Below, piece after piece: positions 1-9,388 of a stretch of 64,000 nt of DNA. The stretch is from Pseudoteredinibacter isoporae (lineage in GTDB: Bacteria; Pseudomonadota; Gammaproteobacteria; Pseudomonadales; Cellvibrionaceae). The notes below the pieces were generated by a model. The model was not told the origin of the DNA and did no database searches. It worked only from the letters and a program-made list of their open reading frames with translations. Location of the stretch: the NCBI RefSeq assembly GCF_011602085.1, contig NZ_JAAONY010000001.1, positions 1 through 64,000 on the forward strand, given 5' to 3'. Numbering within the stretch: position 1 is the first letter of the stretch; every line of letters begins with the position of its first letter. The position numbers and the translations under genes were made by a program.

Positions 1-60
1 ACTCCGCAAGTACCCACACGCATTGCTTGATTAACTTTTTAAAGTACCGACAGCTGCCAG
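1..60 (-). promoter_or_regulatory. rRNA operon leader with boxA/boxC-like antitermination signals
   Basis: Read on the minus strand, positions 48-36 give GGTACTTTAAAAA, close to the boxA consensus TGCTCTTTAACA. Positions 22-11 give GTGTGGGTACTT, close to boxC. The stretch resembles the conserved leader and spacer sequence of Pseudomonas-type rrn operons as I remember it. With the two strong promoters upstream it implies that the mature 16S rRNA begins just outside the left edge, on the minus strand. No rRNA body is inside the window. Confidence 0.7.
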
Positions 61-104
61 AGCTTGTCGTTGCGATCGAAACCTCGTCTCGATCAGGGAG
101 GCGT

Positions 105-132
105 ATTCTACACATCCCGTTGAGCTTTGCAA
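105..132 (-). promoter_or_regulatory. rrn promoter, proximal (P2-like)
   Basis: On the minus strand there is a -35 TTGCAA (132-127), a 16-bp spacer and a -10 TAGAAT (110-105), followed by the discriminator ACGCCTCCC. A short spacer with a G+C-rich discriminator is the hallmark of stringently controlled stable-RNA promoters. It fires leftward into the boxA/boxC leader. Confidence 0.75.
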
Positions 133-246
133 GTGTTTTTTTACATCTTTTCAAGTGTTTAGCGTTGTTTTAAACAATCATCAAACCTTGAATCACTTGC
201 CTGAAAAGCTGTGCTTTTCTGCTCTTCCCCGTCAGGAGAGGCGCGC

Positions 247-274
247 ATTATACGCAGACCAAAAACCTTGGCAA
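247..274 (-). promoter_or_regulatory. rrn promoter, distal (P1-like)
   Basis: On the minus strand there is a -35 TTGCCA (274-269), a 16-bp spacer and a perfect -10 TATAAT (252-247), then a G+C-rich discriminator GCGCGCCTC. It lies just downstream of tyrS and fires in the same direction. A small hairpin, GAAAAGC-TGT-GCTTTTC (203-219), lies in the region transcribed from it. Confidence 0.8.
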
Positions 275-290
275 GCCCTTTTGGGAGTTT

Positions 291-325
291 TTTTTACAAA
301 AACATTTCAGGGCTGTTTTTTGTAA
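291..325 (-). terminator. possible tyrS terminator (A/T-rich hairpin)
   Basis: An inverted repeat of TTTACAAAAA type (about 294-304 against 315-325) starts just after the tyrS stop codon. The stem is A/T-rich with one bulge and there is no clean U tract on the minus strand, so the call is weak. It may simply separate tyrS from the rrn promoter. Confidence 0.3.
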
Positions 326-337
326 ACATTTTCGACC

Positions 338-1642
338 TTAAGCCAAGGTGAGCAAGGCATATTTTTTCTTACCCAAACGCACCAGAAAATAGTTTTCAAA
401 ACGCGCATTGGCAGAAGAAAAGATCTCAGCCCCACTCATGTTATCTTCAGCGCCGTAATCCTTACCGTTAACCAACAGCGCTCGGCGCTGCAAGGCATCT
501 TTCACTTGCTTGCCGGAACCAGCCAACCCTGCCTTAACCAACAAGCTGGTCAGAGGCTCCTCCAAGTCAGCAGATTCGATCGCATAGCTTGGCAAGCCAT
601 CCTGAGCCAGTTGCTGATAATCTTCTGCAGACAACTCTCCAGCATCACCAGAGAATAAAGCCTTGGTAATCCTCTCCGCGGCAGCCAGCCCTTCCTCGCC
701 ATGAACCAGTCGAGTAACTTCTGTCGCCAGAACACCTTGAGCCTCAGGGCGACCAGCTGCCGCCTTATCTTTTTCTTCCAGCGCATCAATATCGCCAACA
801 GGCAGAAAGGTAAAGTACTTGAGGAACTTGTACACATCAGCATCGGCCGTATTCAACCAAAACTGGTAAAAGGCATAAGGCGATGTCTTACCGGCATCCA
901 ACCAAATCGTACCGGACTCAGTCTTACCAAATTTGGTGCCATCCGCCTTTGTGACCAAAGGCAGCGTCAAACCATAAGCTTTACCGCCATAGCGGCGGCG
1001 AGTTAATTCAACACCGCCTATGATATTGCCAAACTGGTCAGAGCCACCGATCTGCAAGCTACAGTTATGGTGTTTATACAGCTCCGCGAAGTCGAAGGAT
1101 TGCAACAGCGAATAGGTAAATTCGGTAAAAGAAATACCCTCACCCTCACGATCGATACGCTGTTTTACGGATTCCTTGTTGATCATATTGTTAACAGAGA
1201 AATGCTTACCAACATCTCGAAGGAAGCTCAGCACATCCATGCCTTGAGTCCAATCCAGGTTGTTAACAACCACAGCGGAATTGGGCTCATCATTAAATTC
1301 AATAAAAGCCGATACCTGCCTGCGCAACTTCTCCACCCAACCGGATACCGTCTCGGCAGTATTGAGCTTGCGCTCTTGAGCCTTAAAACTCGGATCACCG
1401 ATCAAACCGGTTGCACCACCCACCAAAGCAATAGGTTTGTGGCCCGCCTGCTGAAAACGACGCAAGGTTAACAAAGGAACGAGACTGCCAATATGCAAGC
1501 TGTCGGCGGTGGGATCGAAACCACAATACAAGGTACGAGACTCAGCGGACAGATATTCCGGCAAGGTTTCCTCACCTGTCATTTGCGCTAACAAGCCGCG
1601 CGCCTTTAAGTCTTCGAGCAAACCCGCATCCACTTGAGACAT
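338..1642 (-). CDS. tyrS: tyrosine--tRNA ligase
   Basis: Class I aminoacyl-tRNA synthetase that charges tRNA-Tyr in the cytoplasm. The HIGH-type signature HIGSL is at about residues 50-54 and the KMSKS-type loop KFGKT at about 237-241, as in the E. coli TyrS type. A C-terminal S4 RNA-binding region fills about residues 360-420. I place the start at the ATG at 1642, since AAAGGTAGAG lies just upstream; an earlier in-frame ATG at 1660 has no ribosome site and would sit upstream of it. That gives 434 residues, normal for the family. The gene directly precedes the rRNA operon promoters, the arrangement I recall from Pseudomonas. Confidence 0.97.
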   Translation of the reverse strand: MSQVDAGLLEDLKARGLLAQMTGEETLPEYLSAESRTLYCGFDPTADSLHIGSLVPLLTLRRFQQAGHKPIALVGGATGLIGDPSFKAQERKLNTAETVSGWVEKLRRQVSAFIEFNDEPNSAVVVNNLDWTQGMDVLSFLRDVGKHFSVNNMINKESVKQRIDREGEGISFTEFTYSLLQSFDFAELYKHHNCSLQIGGSDQFGNIIGGVELTRRRYGGKAYGLTLPLVTKADGTKFGKTESGTIWLDAGKTSPYAFYQFWLNTADADVYKFLKYFTFLPVGDIDALEEKDKAAAGRPEAQGVLATEVTRLVHGEEGLAAAERITKALFSGDAGELSAEDYQQLAQDGLPSYAIESADLEEPLTSLLVKAGLAGSGKQVKDALQRRALLVNGKDYGAEDNMSGAEIFSSANARFENYFLVRLGKKKYALLTLA

Positions 1643-1886
1643 ATCTCTACCTTTTTGCATTTAACAGCAACTTCAATTGAACATCCAAGGCCCGCATTTG
1701 TCTTATGGCCTTATTAAGGGAGGCGCAACCTTACCCTATCCTTTTCGAAAAACAAGAGCCTTACCTCAAATGCCCACCGAATGACGGTTTTCGGGTGCTT
1801 AGTAGGGCTATTTTTGATATAAACACACAGCTTAAGACCAAGTTTTACTGTGCGAACATAAGAAAACACTATAAGTCGCTGAAAAT

Positions 1887-3296
1887 ATGAAAGATTTTTC
1901 AAAAACTTTACGCGGGTTTCCACTGCTGAACCTCGCCATCGCTGCTGGACTGGGTTTCGCCCTGGGCGCCGTCAGCTTTATGGGGGATGACAAAGCCGTC
2001 ACGGAAGCGCCAACTGAAATCATCCAGGAAGCTGCGGAGCAACACGCTGCCCCGATGATCAATGTCGATGCATCTCCAGAAGTTGTTGCGCAAGTCAGCC
2101 AACTCATTGACGCTGAACAAACAACTCCAGAAGCTGTGGAACCAGAACCAATTGCCGTAGCCGATGCTGAAGCAGAAATTGAATGGCATCGAGAAACCGT
2201 CAAGCGCGGAGACAATTTGTCGCTGATTTTTAAGCGCGCCGGACTGAACGACAGCGATCTGCATGAACTTATCAGCAGCTGTAAAGAAGCCAAGCAGCTT
2301 AAACGCCTTCACCCAGGTCAAGCCATTGACTTCCACATCGCCGAAGGTCAACTGCAGGAACTGCGCTATCAAACCGATCAATTGAGCAGTGCCAATTTCC
2401 GCCGCGACGACGCCAGCTTTATTGCAGAAACTCTCACTAGAGAGCCCGACCTAAAACCCAGCTATCACGAAGGCACCATCAACAGCTCACTGTTCCTGGC
2501 AGGCCAGAACGCCGGCTTGAGCGATGCCCTGATTATGGAAATGGCGAACATCTTCGGATGGGATGTCGATTTCGTTTTGGATATTCGTCAGGGAGACAGC
2601 TTCCGGGTGATGTACGACGAGAAGTATCTGGACGGCAAACATATTGGTAACGGCCCGATTCTGGCCGCTGAATTTACCAATAAAGATAAAACCTTTAAGG
2701 CCGTGCGCTACACTCATGAGAATGGCAGCAGCCATTACTACACCCCGGACGGCGACAGCATGCGTAAAGAATTTTTGCGCACACCGGTTGATTTCGCCCG
2801 CATCAGTTCGCACTTCAATCTGCGCCGCAAGCATCCTGTACTGAACCGAATTCGCGCACACAAAGGCACCGATTACGCAGCACCTCGCGGCACCCCCATT
2901 CGAGCAGCGGGTGACGGCAAGGTCGTTCACGCCGGCCGCAAGGGTGGATACGGCAAGGCCGTGATTCTGAAACACGGTGGCGCATACAAAACTCTGTATG
3001 CACACATGAGCCGCTACGGAAAAGGCATTAAGAATGGTAAGCGCGTAAAGCAGGGTCAAATCATTGGCTATGTTGGCTCAACCGGTTTAGCTACCGGCCC
3101 TCACCTGCACTACGAATTCCACGTTAATGGCCGAGTTCGCAACCCGGTAACGGTTAAGCTTCCAAAAGCCCGCTCCATTCCCAAAGCGGAAGCCGAGCGC
3201 TTTAAAAAGTTAACTCAGCCCATGCTTGCCCAAATGGGCGACCTGCAAGCTGCCCGCCAGATTGCCAGCCTGGAAAAAACGCCTAACACATTATAA
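1887..3296 (+). CDS. membrane-anchored M23 family metallopeptidase (MepM-like)
   Basis: A murein DD-endopeptidase-type protein of 469 residues, expected to cut peptide cross-links in peptidoglycan from the periplasmic side of the inner membrane. A hydrophobic N-terminal segment (about residues 11-31) is a likely signal anchor. A LysM/OapA-like region follows at about 105-150. The C-terminal M23 (LytM) domain carries the zinc motifs HKGTD (about 325) and HLHYEFH (about 406), so the active site looks intact. It is divergent from tyrS and 9 bp upstream of anmK, with which it is probably co-transcribed. Pairing a cell-wall hydrolase with a muropeptide-recycling kinase makes functional sense. Whether it is true MepM or another M23 paralogue cannot be settled here. 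Confidence 0.92.
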   Translation: MKDFSKTLRGFPLLNLAIAAGLGFALGAVSFMGDDKAVTEAPTEIIQEAAEQHAAPMINVDASPEVVAQVSQLIDAEQTTPEAVEPEPIAVADAEAEIEWHRETVKRGDNLSLIFKRAGLNDSDLHELISSCKEAKQLKRLHPGQAIDFHIAEGQLQELRYQTDQLSSANFRRDDASFIAETLTREPDLKPSYHEGTINSSLFLAGQNAGLSDALIMEMANIFGWDVDFVLDIRQGDSFRVMYDEKYLDGKHIGNGPILAAEFTNKDKTFKAVRYTHENGSSHYYTPDGDSMRKEFLRTPVDFARISSHFNLRRKHPVLNRIRAHKGTDYAAPRGTPIRAAGDGKVVHAGRKGGYGKAVILKHGGAYKTLYAHMSRYGKGIKNGKRVKQGQIIGYVGSTGLATGPHLHYEFHVNGRVRNPVTVKLPKARSIPKAEAERFKKLTQPMLAQMGDLQAARQIASLEKTPNTL

Positions 3297-3305
3297 GAGG
3301 ATAAT

Positions 3306-4448
3306 ATGAGCCGCGAACTGTATATCGGCCTGATGTCCGGCACCAGCGCCGACGGGCTGGACGCGGCTCTGATTGCCTTCGACTCACCTGACACACAAGC
3401 ACTACGTTTCGAACTGATCGATAGCATCGAGTGCCCTCTTCCAGCAAACACCAAGCAACAAGTAACCGAGCTAGCCCTGAGCGGCCCCGATGAAATCCAT
3501 AAAATGGCGGAACTGGACATCAGCCTCGCCGAAAGCTTTGCTGGCGCCTGCCTGGAATTATTGGAACGCCAGCAACTCAAGCCTGAAGACATCCGTGCCA
3601 TCGGCAGCCATGGGCAGACCATCCGACACATTCCCCAAAGCAAAGAGCAAGGCGGCTATACCCTGCAAATTGGAGACCCCAGCCGTATTGCTGAAATGAC
3701 CGGCATCACGACGGTTGCGGACTTTCGGCGCCGGGACATTGCTGCCGGCGGACACGGAGCCCCCCTGGCACCCGCCTTCCATCACGCCGCTTTTCAAGAC
3801 GACCATCAGGCGCGCTTTATTGTGAACATTGGCGGCATGGCCAATGTGACGCACATTCCCGCCAAAGGCTGCGGTGAAGTCATCGGTTTCGATACCGGCC
3901 CGGGAAATGCCTTAATGGATGGCTGGATACAGACGCACAAACAGGAAGCCTACGATAAGAGCGGCCTGTGGGCAGAAGGCGGAAAGGTTAATGAAGACTT
4001 ACTCACCAATCTCCTGGCGCATCCTTTTCTGGCACTGACCGCACCCAAAAGCACTGGCCGGGAGGCCTTTAATCTGCCCTGGCTAAAGCAACAACTGAGC
4101 GGGATTGAGGTCAGCCCTCAGGATGTTCAGGCCAGCTTGCTGGCGTTTACCGCTCAAACTATTGCTGATCAGCTTATCGCTCTGCACAAGACTTCAGCAC
4201 AGCCGCGCGGAGAGCTGTATATATGTGGCGGAGGCGCTCACAACCAAGCGCTCATGAAATGCCTGGAGTCCAAGCTGCCGAACTTCCATATTAGTAGTAC
4301 CGCCGAATTGGGTGTGCACCCGGACTGGGTTGAAGCAATCACCTTTGCCTGGCTGGCCCGCCAGTGCGTACATCAGCTACCCGGAAACCTTCCCAGTGTC
4401 ACAGGGGCCAGAGGTGGACGAATTCTGGGCGCAATTTACCCGGCCTGA
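3306..4448 (+). CDS. anmK: anhydro-N-acetylmuramic acid kinase
   Basis: Phosphorylates 1,6-anhydro-MurNAc with ring opening to MurNAc-6-phosphate, a cytoplasmic step of peptidoglycan recycling. The N-terminal signature GLMSGTSADGLDA (about residues 8-20) is diagnostic. The sugar-kinase-type motif GFDTGPGNALMD lies at about 196-207 and the GARGGRI segment is near the C-terminus. The 380-residue length is usual. An AAGAGGATAAT ribosome site precedes the ATG. It follows the M23 peptidase by 9 bp and converges on erpA. A short GC hairpin (CCCGGC/GCCGGG, 4439-4460) spans the stop codon but lacks a T tract. Confidence 0.96.
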   Translation: MSRELYIGLMSGTSADGLDAALIAFDSPDTQALRFELIDSIECPLPANTKQQVTELALSGPDEIHKMAELDISLAESFAGACLELLERQQLKPEDIRAIGSHGQTIRHIPQSKEQGGYTLQIGDPSRIAEMTGITTVADFRRRDIAAGGHGAPLAPAFHHAAFQDDHQARFIVNIGGMANVTHIPAKGCGEVIGFDTGPGNALMDGWIQTHKQEAYDKSGLWAEGGKVNEDLLTNLLAHPFLALTAPKSTGREAFNLPWLKQQLSGIEVSPQDVQASLLAFTAQTIADQLIALHKTSAQPRGELYICGGGAHNQALMKCLESKLPNFHISSTAELGVHPDWVEAITFAWLARQCVHQLPGNLPSVTGARGGRILGAIYPA

Positions 4449-4489
4449 GAGGCTGCCGGGCAACAGAACAGGGCGCTTTTGAGGTCTTG

Positions 4490-4843
4490 TTAGATTGAGA
4501 AGGAAGAACCGCAACCGCAAGTCGCTGCGGCATTAGGATTGGTAATCACAAATTTGGAACCGGCCAGGCCCTCTTCGTAGTCCACAGTGGCGCCCATTAA
4601 GAAAGGGTAGCTCATAGCATCAACAATCACATCAACACCGTCTACTGATACTACAGAATCATCCTCTGCGGCCAGCTCATCAAAGGTGAAGCCGTACTGA
4701 AAGCCCGAGCAGCCACCACCCGTGACAAAGACCCGCAGTTTCAGATCCGGATTTGCCTCTTCTTCGACGAGAGTGCGTACCTTGTTAACAGCGCTGGGCG
4801 TTACCAGCAGTGCTTGTGGGGTGAACATTTGAGCTTCAGACAT
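4490..4843 (-). CDS. erpA: iron-sulfur cluster insertion protein ErpA
   Basis: A-type Fe-S carrier that hands clusters to apo-proteins such as those of isoprenoid synthesis. It has 117 residues from the ATG at 4843, chosen because AAAGGTTAGTGAT lies just upstream; an upstream in-frame start at 4879 would add an atypical basic tail. The three conserved cluster ligands are visible: Cys45 in GGGCSGF, and Cys109 and Cys111 in the C-terminal CGCG motif. It is the last gene of the minus-strand run argC - membrane coiled-coil protein - bactofilin - erpA. Confidence 0.95.
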   Translation of the reverse strand: MSEAQMFTPQALLVTPSAVNKVRTLVEEEANPDLKLRVFVTGGGCSGFQYGFTFDELAAEDDSVVSVDGVDVIVDAMSYPFLMGATVDYEEGLAGSKFVITNPNAAATCGCGSSFSI

Positions 4844-4980
4844 ATCACTAACCTTTATACTTCGGCGACTATTATCCACTTAACCTAGAAAAACAGTCAA
4901 CTATTAAGCCGCTGAAAGGACAACAAGGGGAGAGATATTGGGAGGATTTGGCAGCACCCTTACGATGCTGCCAGCAGCGA

Positions 4981-5403
4981 TCAAGCTTCTACTGCGTGAT
5001 CTTTGCTGCTTTCAACGGCCGTCAGGACGGCTTGTTTACCATCACTGTAGAGCAGGCTGCCATTTACCTGGGCACCTTTCACCATCTCAATCAGGTGATA
5101 GCTCACATTACCTTGTACGATGGCCTTTTCGGCCAGTTCGATGTGTTTACTGGAGTGGACATTACCGGAAACTTTACCGTTGACCACAATAGAAGGGGCA
5201 CGAATTTCGCCTTCAACCTCGCCGCCATCCATTACTCGAACCCGAGCATCGCTACCATCTTCAGCAATAATGTTGCCTTTTACGCGACCCTCAATTTCCA
5301 GATTACCTTTGAAATGTAAATCGCCTACGATCTCGGTTGCTTTGGATATTAGTGTGGTTGAACCTGCCGCAAACGCCATTGGTTTTTCCTTTTTTGGAAA
5401 CAT
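4981..5403 (-). CDS. bactofilin (polymer-forming cytoskeletal protein)
   Basis: A 140-residue protein with the bactofilin (DUF583) right-handed beta-helix repeat over about residues 15-110, seen as recurring G-x-[IV]-x-G/E units. Bactofilins self-assemble into nucleotide-free filaments that often position cell-wall enzymes. The N- and C-terminal tails are short and disordered-looking, as usual. No membrane segment is present, but the gene upstream encodes a membrane-anchored coiled-coil protein that could be an anchor. An M23 peptidase, the enzyme class often linked to bactofilins, is encoded about 1.7 kb away. Confidence 0.88.
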   Translation of the reverse strand: MFPKKEKPMAFAAGSTTLISKATEIVGDLHFKGNLEIEGRVKGNIIAEDGSDARVRVMDGGEVEGEIRAPSIVVNGKVSGNVHSSKHIELAEKAIVQGNVSYHLIEMVKGAQVNGSLLYSDGKQAVLTAVESSKDHAVEA

Positions 5404-5455
5404 GATTAGACTCTTACTCTTAGTTATGTGGAGTAAGAAGCGGCAGGCGCTGGCT

Positions 5456-6199
5456 TCAGGTTTGCTGCACTAGCCAACCAAACTTCTTCTCGACTTCAAC
5501 AGCATCCCTACCGGTGGATTTAGCCACCAACTCAATGCGCTCTGGAGTGAAGCCTTCCGGCAATACCATTTCACCCGTCACGTTCTGGAAGTAGCGGAAC
5601 CCCAGACGAATTCTGTCACCACTTACCTCGTTGGACAAATCTTTCAGCGCAAAACTGCGAACTACTCCATCCGGCTCGCGACCCACCACATTAAAACTGA
5701 GGTGGCCACGTAAATGACTGTGGTTGGAGGCCAGCTGCTGGACAACGAGTTTATACTGATAATGCCTTGGGGTGCCAGTGGCAATCACATCCAGAGAACC
5801 AATAGTGAGGCCTCGTTTGTTGGCCGATGGGGACATCAAGCCGCGATAAAAGCTGACATTCTCTTCCAGCTCGGCAATTTTCGCTTTCAGCTCGATGACT
5901 TCACCGCGCACATCTTCAGCAGCCTTGCGATCCACCTCGGAACCAAGAGAGAGATTGGCCACTTCCTGACGCAGGCCTTCGGCCTCGGAATTCTTGTTTC
6001 GCAGTTCAGAACGCAATTCATCCAGCTCGGCCATGGCGCTCGCCTGGGTGGACTGCATCTGATAACGACCATAGATGTAAGCTGCCAAACCGACGCATAT
6101 CACCAGTACAGCGGTGACCAACTGCCCAGCGAACCGTTTACCCGGCTCGTCCTGAACAACGCGAAGTCGATATTGATAACTTCCTTTTACCACTGCCAT
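5456..6199 (-). CDS. membrane-anchored coiled-coil protein (DUF6776-like)
   Basis: Function unknown. The start is the ATG at 6199, with TGGAGGTGAAT directly upstream; an in-frame GTG two codons earlier is inside that ribosome site. A short basic N-terminus leads into one membrane helix (about residues 24-43), then a charged coiled coil (about 48-115, rich in E, R, L) and a C-terminal globular region of about 130 residues that faces the periplasm if topology follows the basic N-terminus. The family name is a recollection. The neighbours argC, bactofilin and erpA are on the same strand; a structural partnership with the bactofilin is inference. Confidence 0.75.
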   Translation of the reverse strand: MAVVKGSYQYRLRVVQDEPGKRFAGQLVTAVLVICVGLAAYIYGRYQMQSTQASAMAELDELRSELRNKNSEAEGLRQEVANLSLGSEVDRKAAEDVRGEVIELKAKIAELEENVSFYRGLMSPSANKRGLTIGSLDVIATGTPRHYQYKLVVQQLASNHSHLRGHLSFNVVGREPDGVVRSFALKDLSNEVSGDRIRLGFRYFQNVTGEMVLPEGFTPERIELVAKSTGRDAVEVEKKFGWLVQQT

Positions 6200-6281
6200 A
6201 TTCACCTCCAGTAGTACTACACCTGACTAAAGTAAGATTAGACGCCTGGCATCATCCTTGCCATTCGGCGTATCCCCTGCC

Positions 6282-7325
6282 CTAAGGCAGTAGGGCCACC
6301 TGTTCCAGCCCCATCGTTTCTTCAAAGCCCATCATCAGGTTCATATTCTGAACGGCCTGACCAGATGCGCCTTTACAGAGATTGTCGATCACCGATAGCA
6401 CGACCACGGTGTTTCGCCCCTGGGGCTGATGCACGGCGATCTTGCACTGATTAGAGCCCTTCACCCAGCGAGTTTGTGGGCAGCTTCCTGCGGGCATCAC
6501 ATCAACAAAACTCTCTTGCTCATAACGTTCTGCAAACAAAGCTTGCAGATCAATCGCATCCGACGACGTTAACTCGGCGTATGCGGTCACCTGAATACCA
6601 CGAATCATGGGCAGCAGGTGCGGAACAAAGGTCATTTCAGCAGGCACCGCTCCGGCAGCCTGTACTTCACGCAACCCTTGTTCAATCTCTGGCAGATGCC
6701 GATGACCGGCAACACCATAAGCTTTGTAACTATCTGTTACTTCGGCCATTAAATTATCGACTTTAGCCTGACGCCCTGCACCACTCACGCCGGAGGCGGC
6801 ATTGGCAATCAAACGCGTCGGGTCAACCAGACCTTTTTCCAACAGCGGAATCAGCGCTAATTGGGTCGCAGTTGGATAACATCCAGGACAAGCAACCAAC
6901 TGAGCATTTACGATCTGCTCACGATTTACCTCGGGTAATCCGTAAACCGCTTGTTCAACCAGTTCCGGGCAGGCATGTGCTTGCTGGTACCACAGCTCCC
7001 AGGTCGCAATATCCTTGATTCGAAAATCGGCCGATAGGTCGACAACCCGAGTGCCTTTAGCAATCAATGGTGCCATCATGCTCTGTGCAACACCGTGTGG
7101 TGTCGCAAAAAATACAACATCACAGCTTGCCAACTGAGCCACATCGGGCTCACAAAACTCAATATCGCAGCGTCCTCGCAAACTGGGGTATAAATTTGAA
7201 ACCGCCACACCTTTTTCTGCACGGGAGGTGATCATGCTCACCTCAACCTGAGGGTGGTTAACCAACAAACGCAACAACTCTGCGCCGGTGTACCCTGTTG
7301 CTCCAACTATGCCTGCTTTGATCAC
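6282..7325 (-). CDS. argC: N-acetyl-gamma-glutamyl-phosphate reductase
   Basis: NADPH-dependent reduction of N-acetylglutamyl phosphate to the semialdehyde, the third step of arginine synthesis. The Rossmann motif GATGYTGAE is at residues 8-16, and the catalytic Cys149 lies in [10 protein letters not shown] conserved HRHLPEI segment is near residue 218. The 347-residue length is normal. The start codon is GTG at 7325, preceded by AGAGGTAG. A 9-bp perfect inverted repeat (TTTAGTCCA 7451-7459, TGGACTAAA 7490-7498) lies about 125-170 bp upstream and could be an operator for this gene or for the divergent clcA-like gene. Confidence 0.96.
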   Translation of the reverse strand: MIKAGIVGATGYTGAELLRLLVNHPQVEVSMITSRAEKGVAVSNLYPSLRGRCDIEFCEPDVAQLASCDVVFFATPHGVAQSMMAPLIAKGTRVVDLSADFRIKDIATWELWYQQAHACPELVEQAVYGLPEVNREQIVNAQLVACPGCYPTATQLALIPLLEKGLVDPTRLIANAASGVSGAGRQAKVDNLMAEVTDSYKAYGVAGHRHLPEIEQGLREVQAAGAVPAEMTFVPHLLPMIRGIQVTAYAELTSSDAIDLQALFAERYEQESFVDVMPAGSCPQTRWVKGSNQCKIAVHQPQGRNTVVVLSVIDNLCKGASGQAVQNMNLMMGFEETMGLEQVALLP

Positions 7326-7612
7326 GACTACCTCTTCTACCGCTATTGCTGTGGTGAGCTTGTTGGGACAGCATTGGCCGCCAGCGTCACCTATTTTTAT
7401 CGTTTGCTGCGTTGCGGTGAACAGGCAAAAATCGTCTGCCTAACCACAAATTTAGTCCAAACCTGGCAAAGTGCAATGTTATAAGAGCCTGGACTAAACA
7501 CAGCCAACTTCCAATTAATCGCTTATAATAAAACGCGACGCCTCAAAGCTAAAGAACCGGGGCGACAATTTTTCCCTCCAGGCCGCATGAAATAAGGGCT
7601 TAGCAAATCAAG

Positions 7613-9364
7613 ATGAGCCAGCGAAAAGTACTCAAAAACAAGCTTTCTGCCGTGTTTAGAAGACGACTTAGCCGCTTCGCGGACAGCACTCGCCATCGAC
7701 TTGCCCATATTGATGCTCTGCCCTTAATGACCCTTTTGGGCTTATTGAGTGGCTTATTGGCCGCTGCTGTGATTGTTTTGTTTCGCCTGGCGATCGACTT
7801 ACCCAGTGAGAGTTTTTTCTCTGGTAAACAGTTTGAGGACCTGCCCGCCAGTGCTCGCTTTGCCCTGCCATTGATTGGCGCGGTGATTATCGGATTGTTT
7901 TTGCAGGCGCTGACGCCGAGCCATAGACAACTCTCAGTCGCGCACGTTCTGTCACGCTTGCACCATTTTCAGGGGCGCATGCCTGGCGCCAATATCATTG
8001 TGCAATTTATTGGAGGCTGCCTCGCTCAGATTACCGGGCAGAGTCTTGGACGCGAGGGCCCGGCCGTTCACCTCGGCGCAGGCATGGCCAGCCAACTCGG
8101 CCAGTTTTTAAAACTTCCCAACAACAGCCTGCGCATTCTGGTGGGCTGCGGGGTCGCATCCGCCATTGCTGCCTCGTTTGATACCCCCATTGCTGGTGTA
8201 ATCTTTGCGATGGAAGTCGTGCTGATGGAATACACCATCAGCGGATTTATTCCCGTGATCCTTGCCTCGGTAGCTGGCGCGGCAATTTCCAAAGCGGTGT
8301 TTGCGCAAACCCTGAGCTTCGCAGGACTGGAAGGGCAATTGGTGAGTCTTTGGGAATTGCCCTATATCGCACTGGGCGGCATTGCCATCGCGCTGGCAGC
8401 AGGGTTGTTTATCAAACTGCAGCTGCTCACTCTGCAAATGAAGTCTCTGCCCATTGTTCTAAAAACCAGCGCGGCCGGATTGATTACCGGCGCACTCGCC
8501 ATCTTCTGGCCACAGATTATGGGCAATGGCTACGACACTATTTTGAGTTCTGCCAATGGCGAGCTTGGCTTGCAATTACTGATCGCTCTGGTGTTCGCAA
8601 AAATCATCGCCAGTGCAGTCTCGGCAGGCGCCGGCATCAGCGGCGGTGTCATCGGCCCGGTTATGGTTATTGGCGCCTGTCTCGGAGCGGTACTTGGCCA
8701 ACTCGGTGCAACTTTTTCACCCGTGGGCTCCACCAGTACCGAGCTGTACGTACTGATGGGCGCAACCGCAATGATGGCTGCCGTCCTGAATGCGCCATTG
8801 GCCGCTCTATTGGCGGTACTCGAACTTTCCCAGTCGCCGGACATTATTTTCCCGGCCATGCTGATGATTGTGGTAGCTTGCCTGGCGACGCGACAATGGT
8901 TCTGCCACGACGGTATTTTCCTCGCTCAGCTTCGCACCCAAGGCTTACCCATCGAAACCTCGCCCAGTCAGCAAGTCTTGAGCCGAGCCGGCGTACGCAG
9001 CGTTATGAGCGGACGCTGCCAGAGCTGCAGTACCAAAATTGATATCGAAGAAGCTCGCTTACTACTAAAACCCAAGCCCAACTGGCTCGTTTTGGACAGC
9101 AAGCGTCCGCTGGTGATGAAGGCGGCAGACCTGTCGCGCTATCTGGAAGAAGCCGAAGAGGAAATCAGCGAAATCGATTTACTCGCCATCCCCGGCAGCC
9201 GCCTGCAAGCTTGCCCTATCGATCAAAGGTCTAATTTATTTGAGGCAAAAACTAGCATGATTGAAGGCGAAGCCGAAGCCTTGATCGTAACCAAGCAAAG
9301 CCGTTGGCAAACCGTTACAATAGGGGTCATCACCCAAGAAGACATTAATAACTTCTACGGTTAA
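7613..9364 (+). CDS. CLC-type chloride channel/transporter
   Basis: A 583-residue integral membrane protein of the voltage-gated chloride channel family. About ten hydrophobic helices span residues 35-430. The selectivity/gating motif GREGP has its glutamate at residue 148, the same number as the gating Glu of E. coli ClcA. A second motif, GAGISGGVIGP (about 341-351), and FAMEVVLMEYT (about 201) are present, while the canonical GSGIP loop of E. coli ClcA is not seen, so this is a separate CLC subgroup. The soluble C-terminal 150 residues resemble a degenerate CBS regulatory region. Whether it is a Cl-/H+ antiporter or a channel cannot be read from sequence. A TATAAT at 7524-7529 may be its -10 box. 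Confidence 0.9.
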   Translation: MSQRKVLKNKLSAVFRRRLSRFADSTRHRLAHIDALPLMTLLGLLSGLLAAAVIVLFRLAIDLPSESFFSGKQFEDLPASARFALPLIGAVIIGLFLQALTPSHRQLSVAHVLSRLHHFQGRMPGANIIVQFIGGCLAQITGQSLGREGPAVHLGAGMASQLGQFLKLPNNSLRILVGCGVASAIAASFDTPIAGVIFAMEVVLMEYTISGFIPVILASVAGAAISKAVFAQTLSFAGLEGQLVSLWELPYIALGGIAIALAAGLFIKLQLLTLQMKSLPIVLKTSAAGLITGALAIFWPQIMGNGYDTILSSANGELGLQLLIALVFAKIIASAVSAGAGISGGVIGPVMVIGACLGAVLGQLGATFSPVGSTSTELYVLMGATAMMAAVLNAPLAALLAVLELSQSPDIIFPAMLMIVVACLATRQWFCHDGIFLAQLRTQGLPIETSPSQQVLSRAGVRSVMSGRCQSCSTKIDIEEARLLLKPKPNWLVLDSKRPLVMKAADLSRYLEEAEEEISEIDLLAIPGSRLQACPIDQRSNLFEAKTSMIEGEAEALIVTKQSRWQTVTIGVITQEDINNFYG

Positions 9365-9388
9365 GTGATTGCCGCCGAGGGAGAGCTT

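Noticed and set aside
1705-1890. 61-codon ORF between tyrS and the M23 peptidase gene
   Set aside because: Sits in the divergent promoter region, overlaps the peptidase start, and shows no ribosome site.
4439-4460. Terminator at the end of anmK
   Set aside because: The GC hairpin overlaps the stop codon and has no T tract, so I left it out as a terminator.
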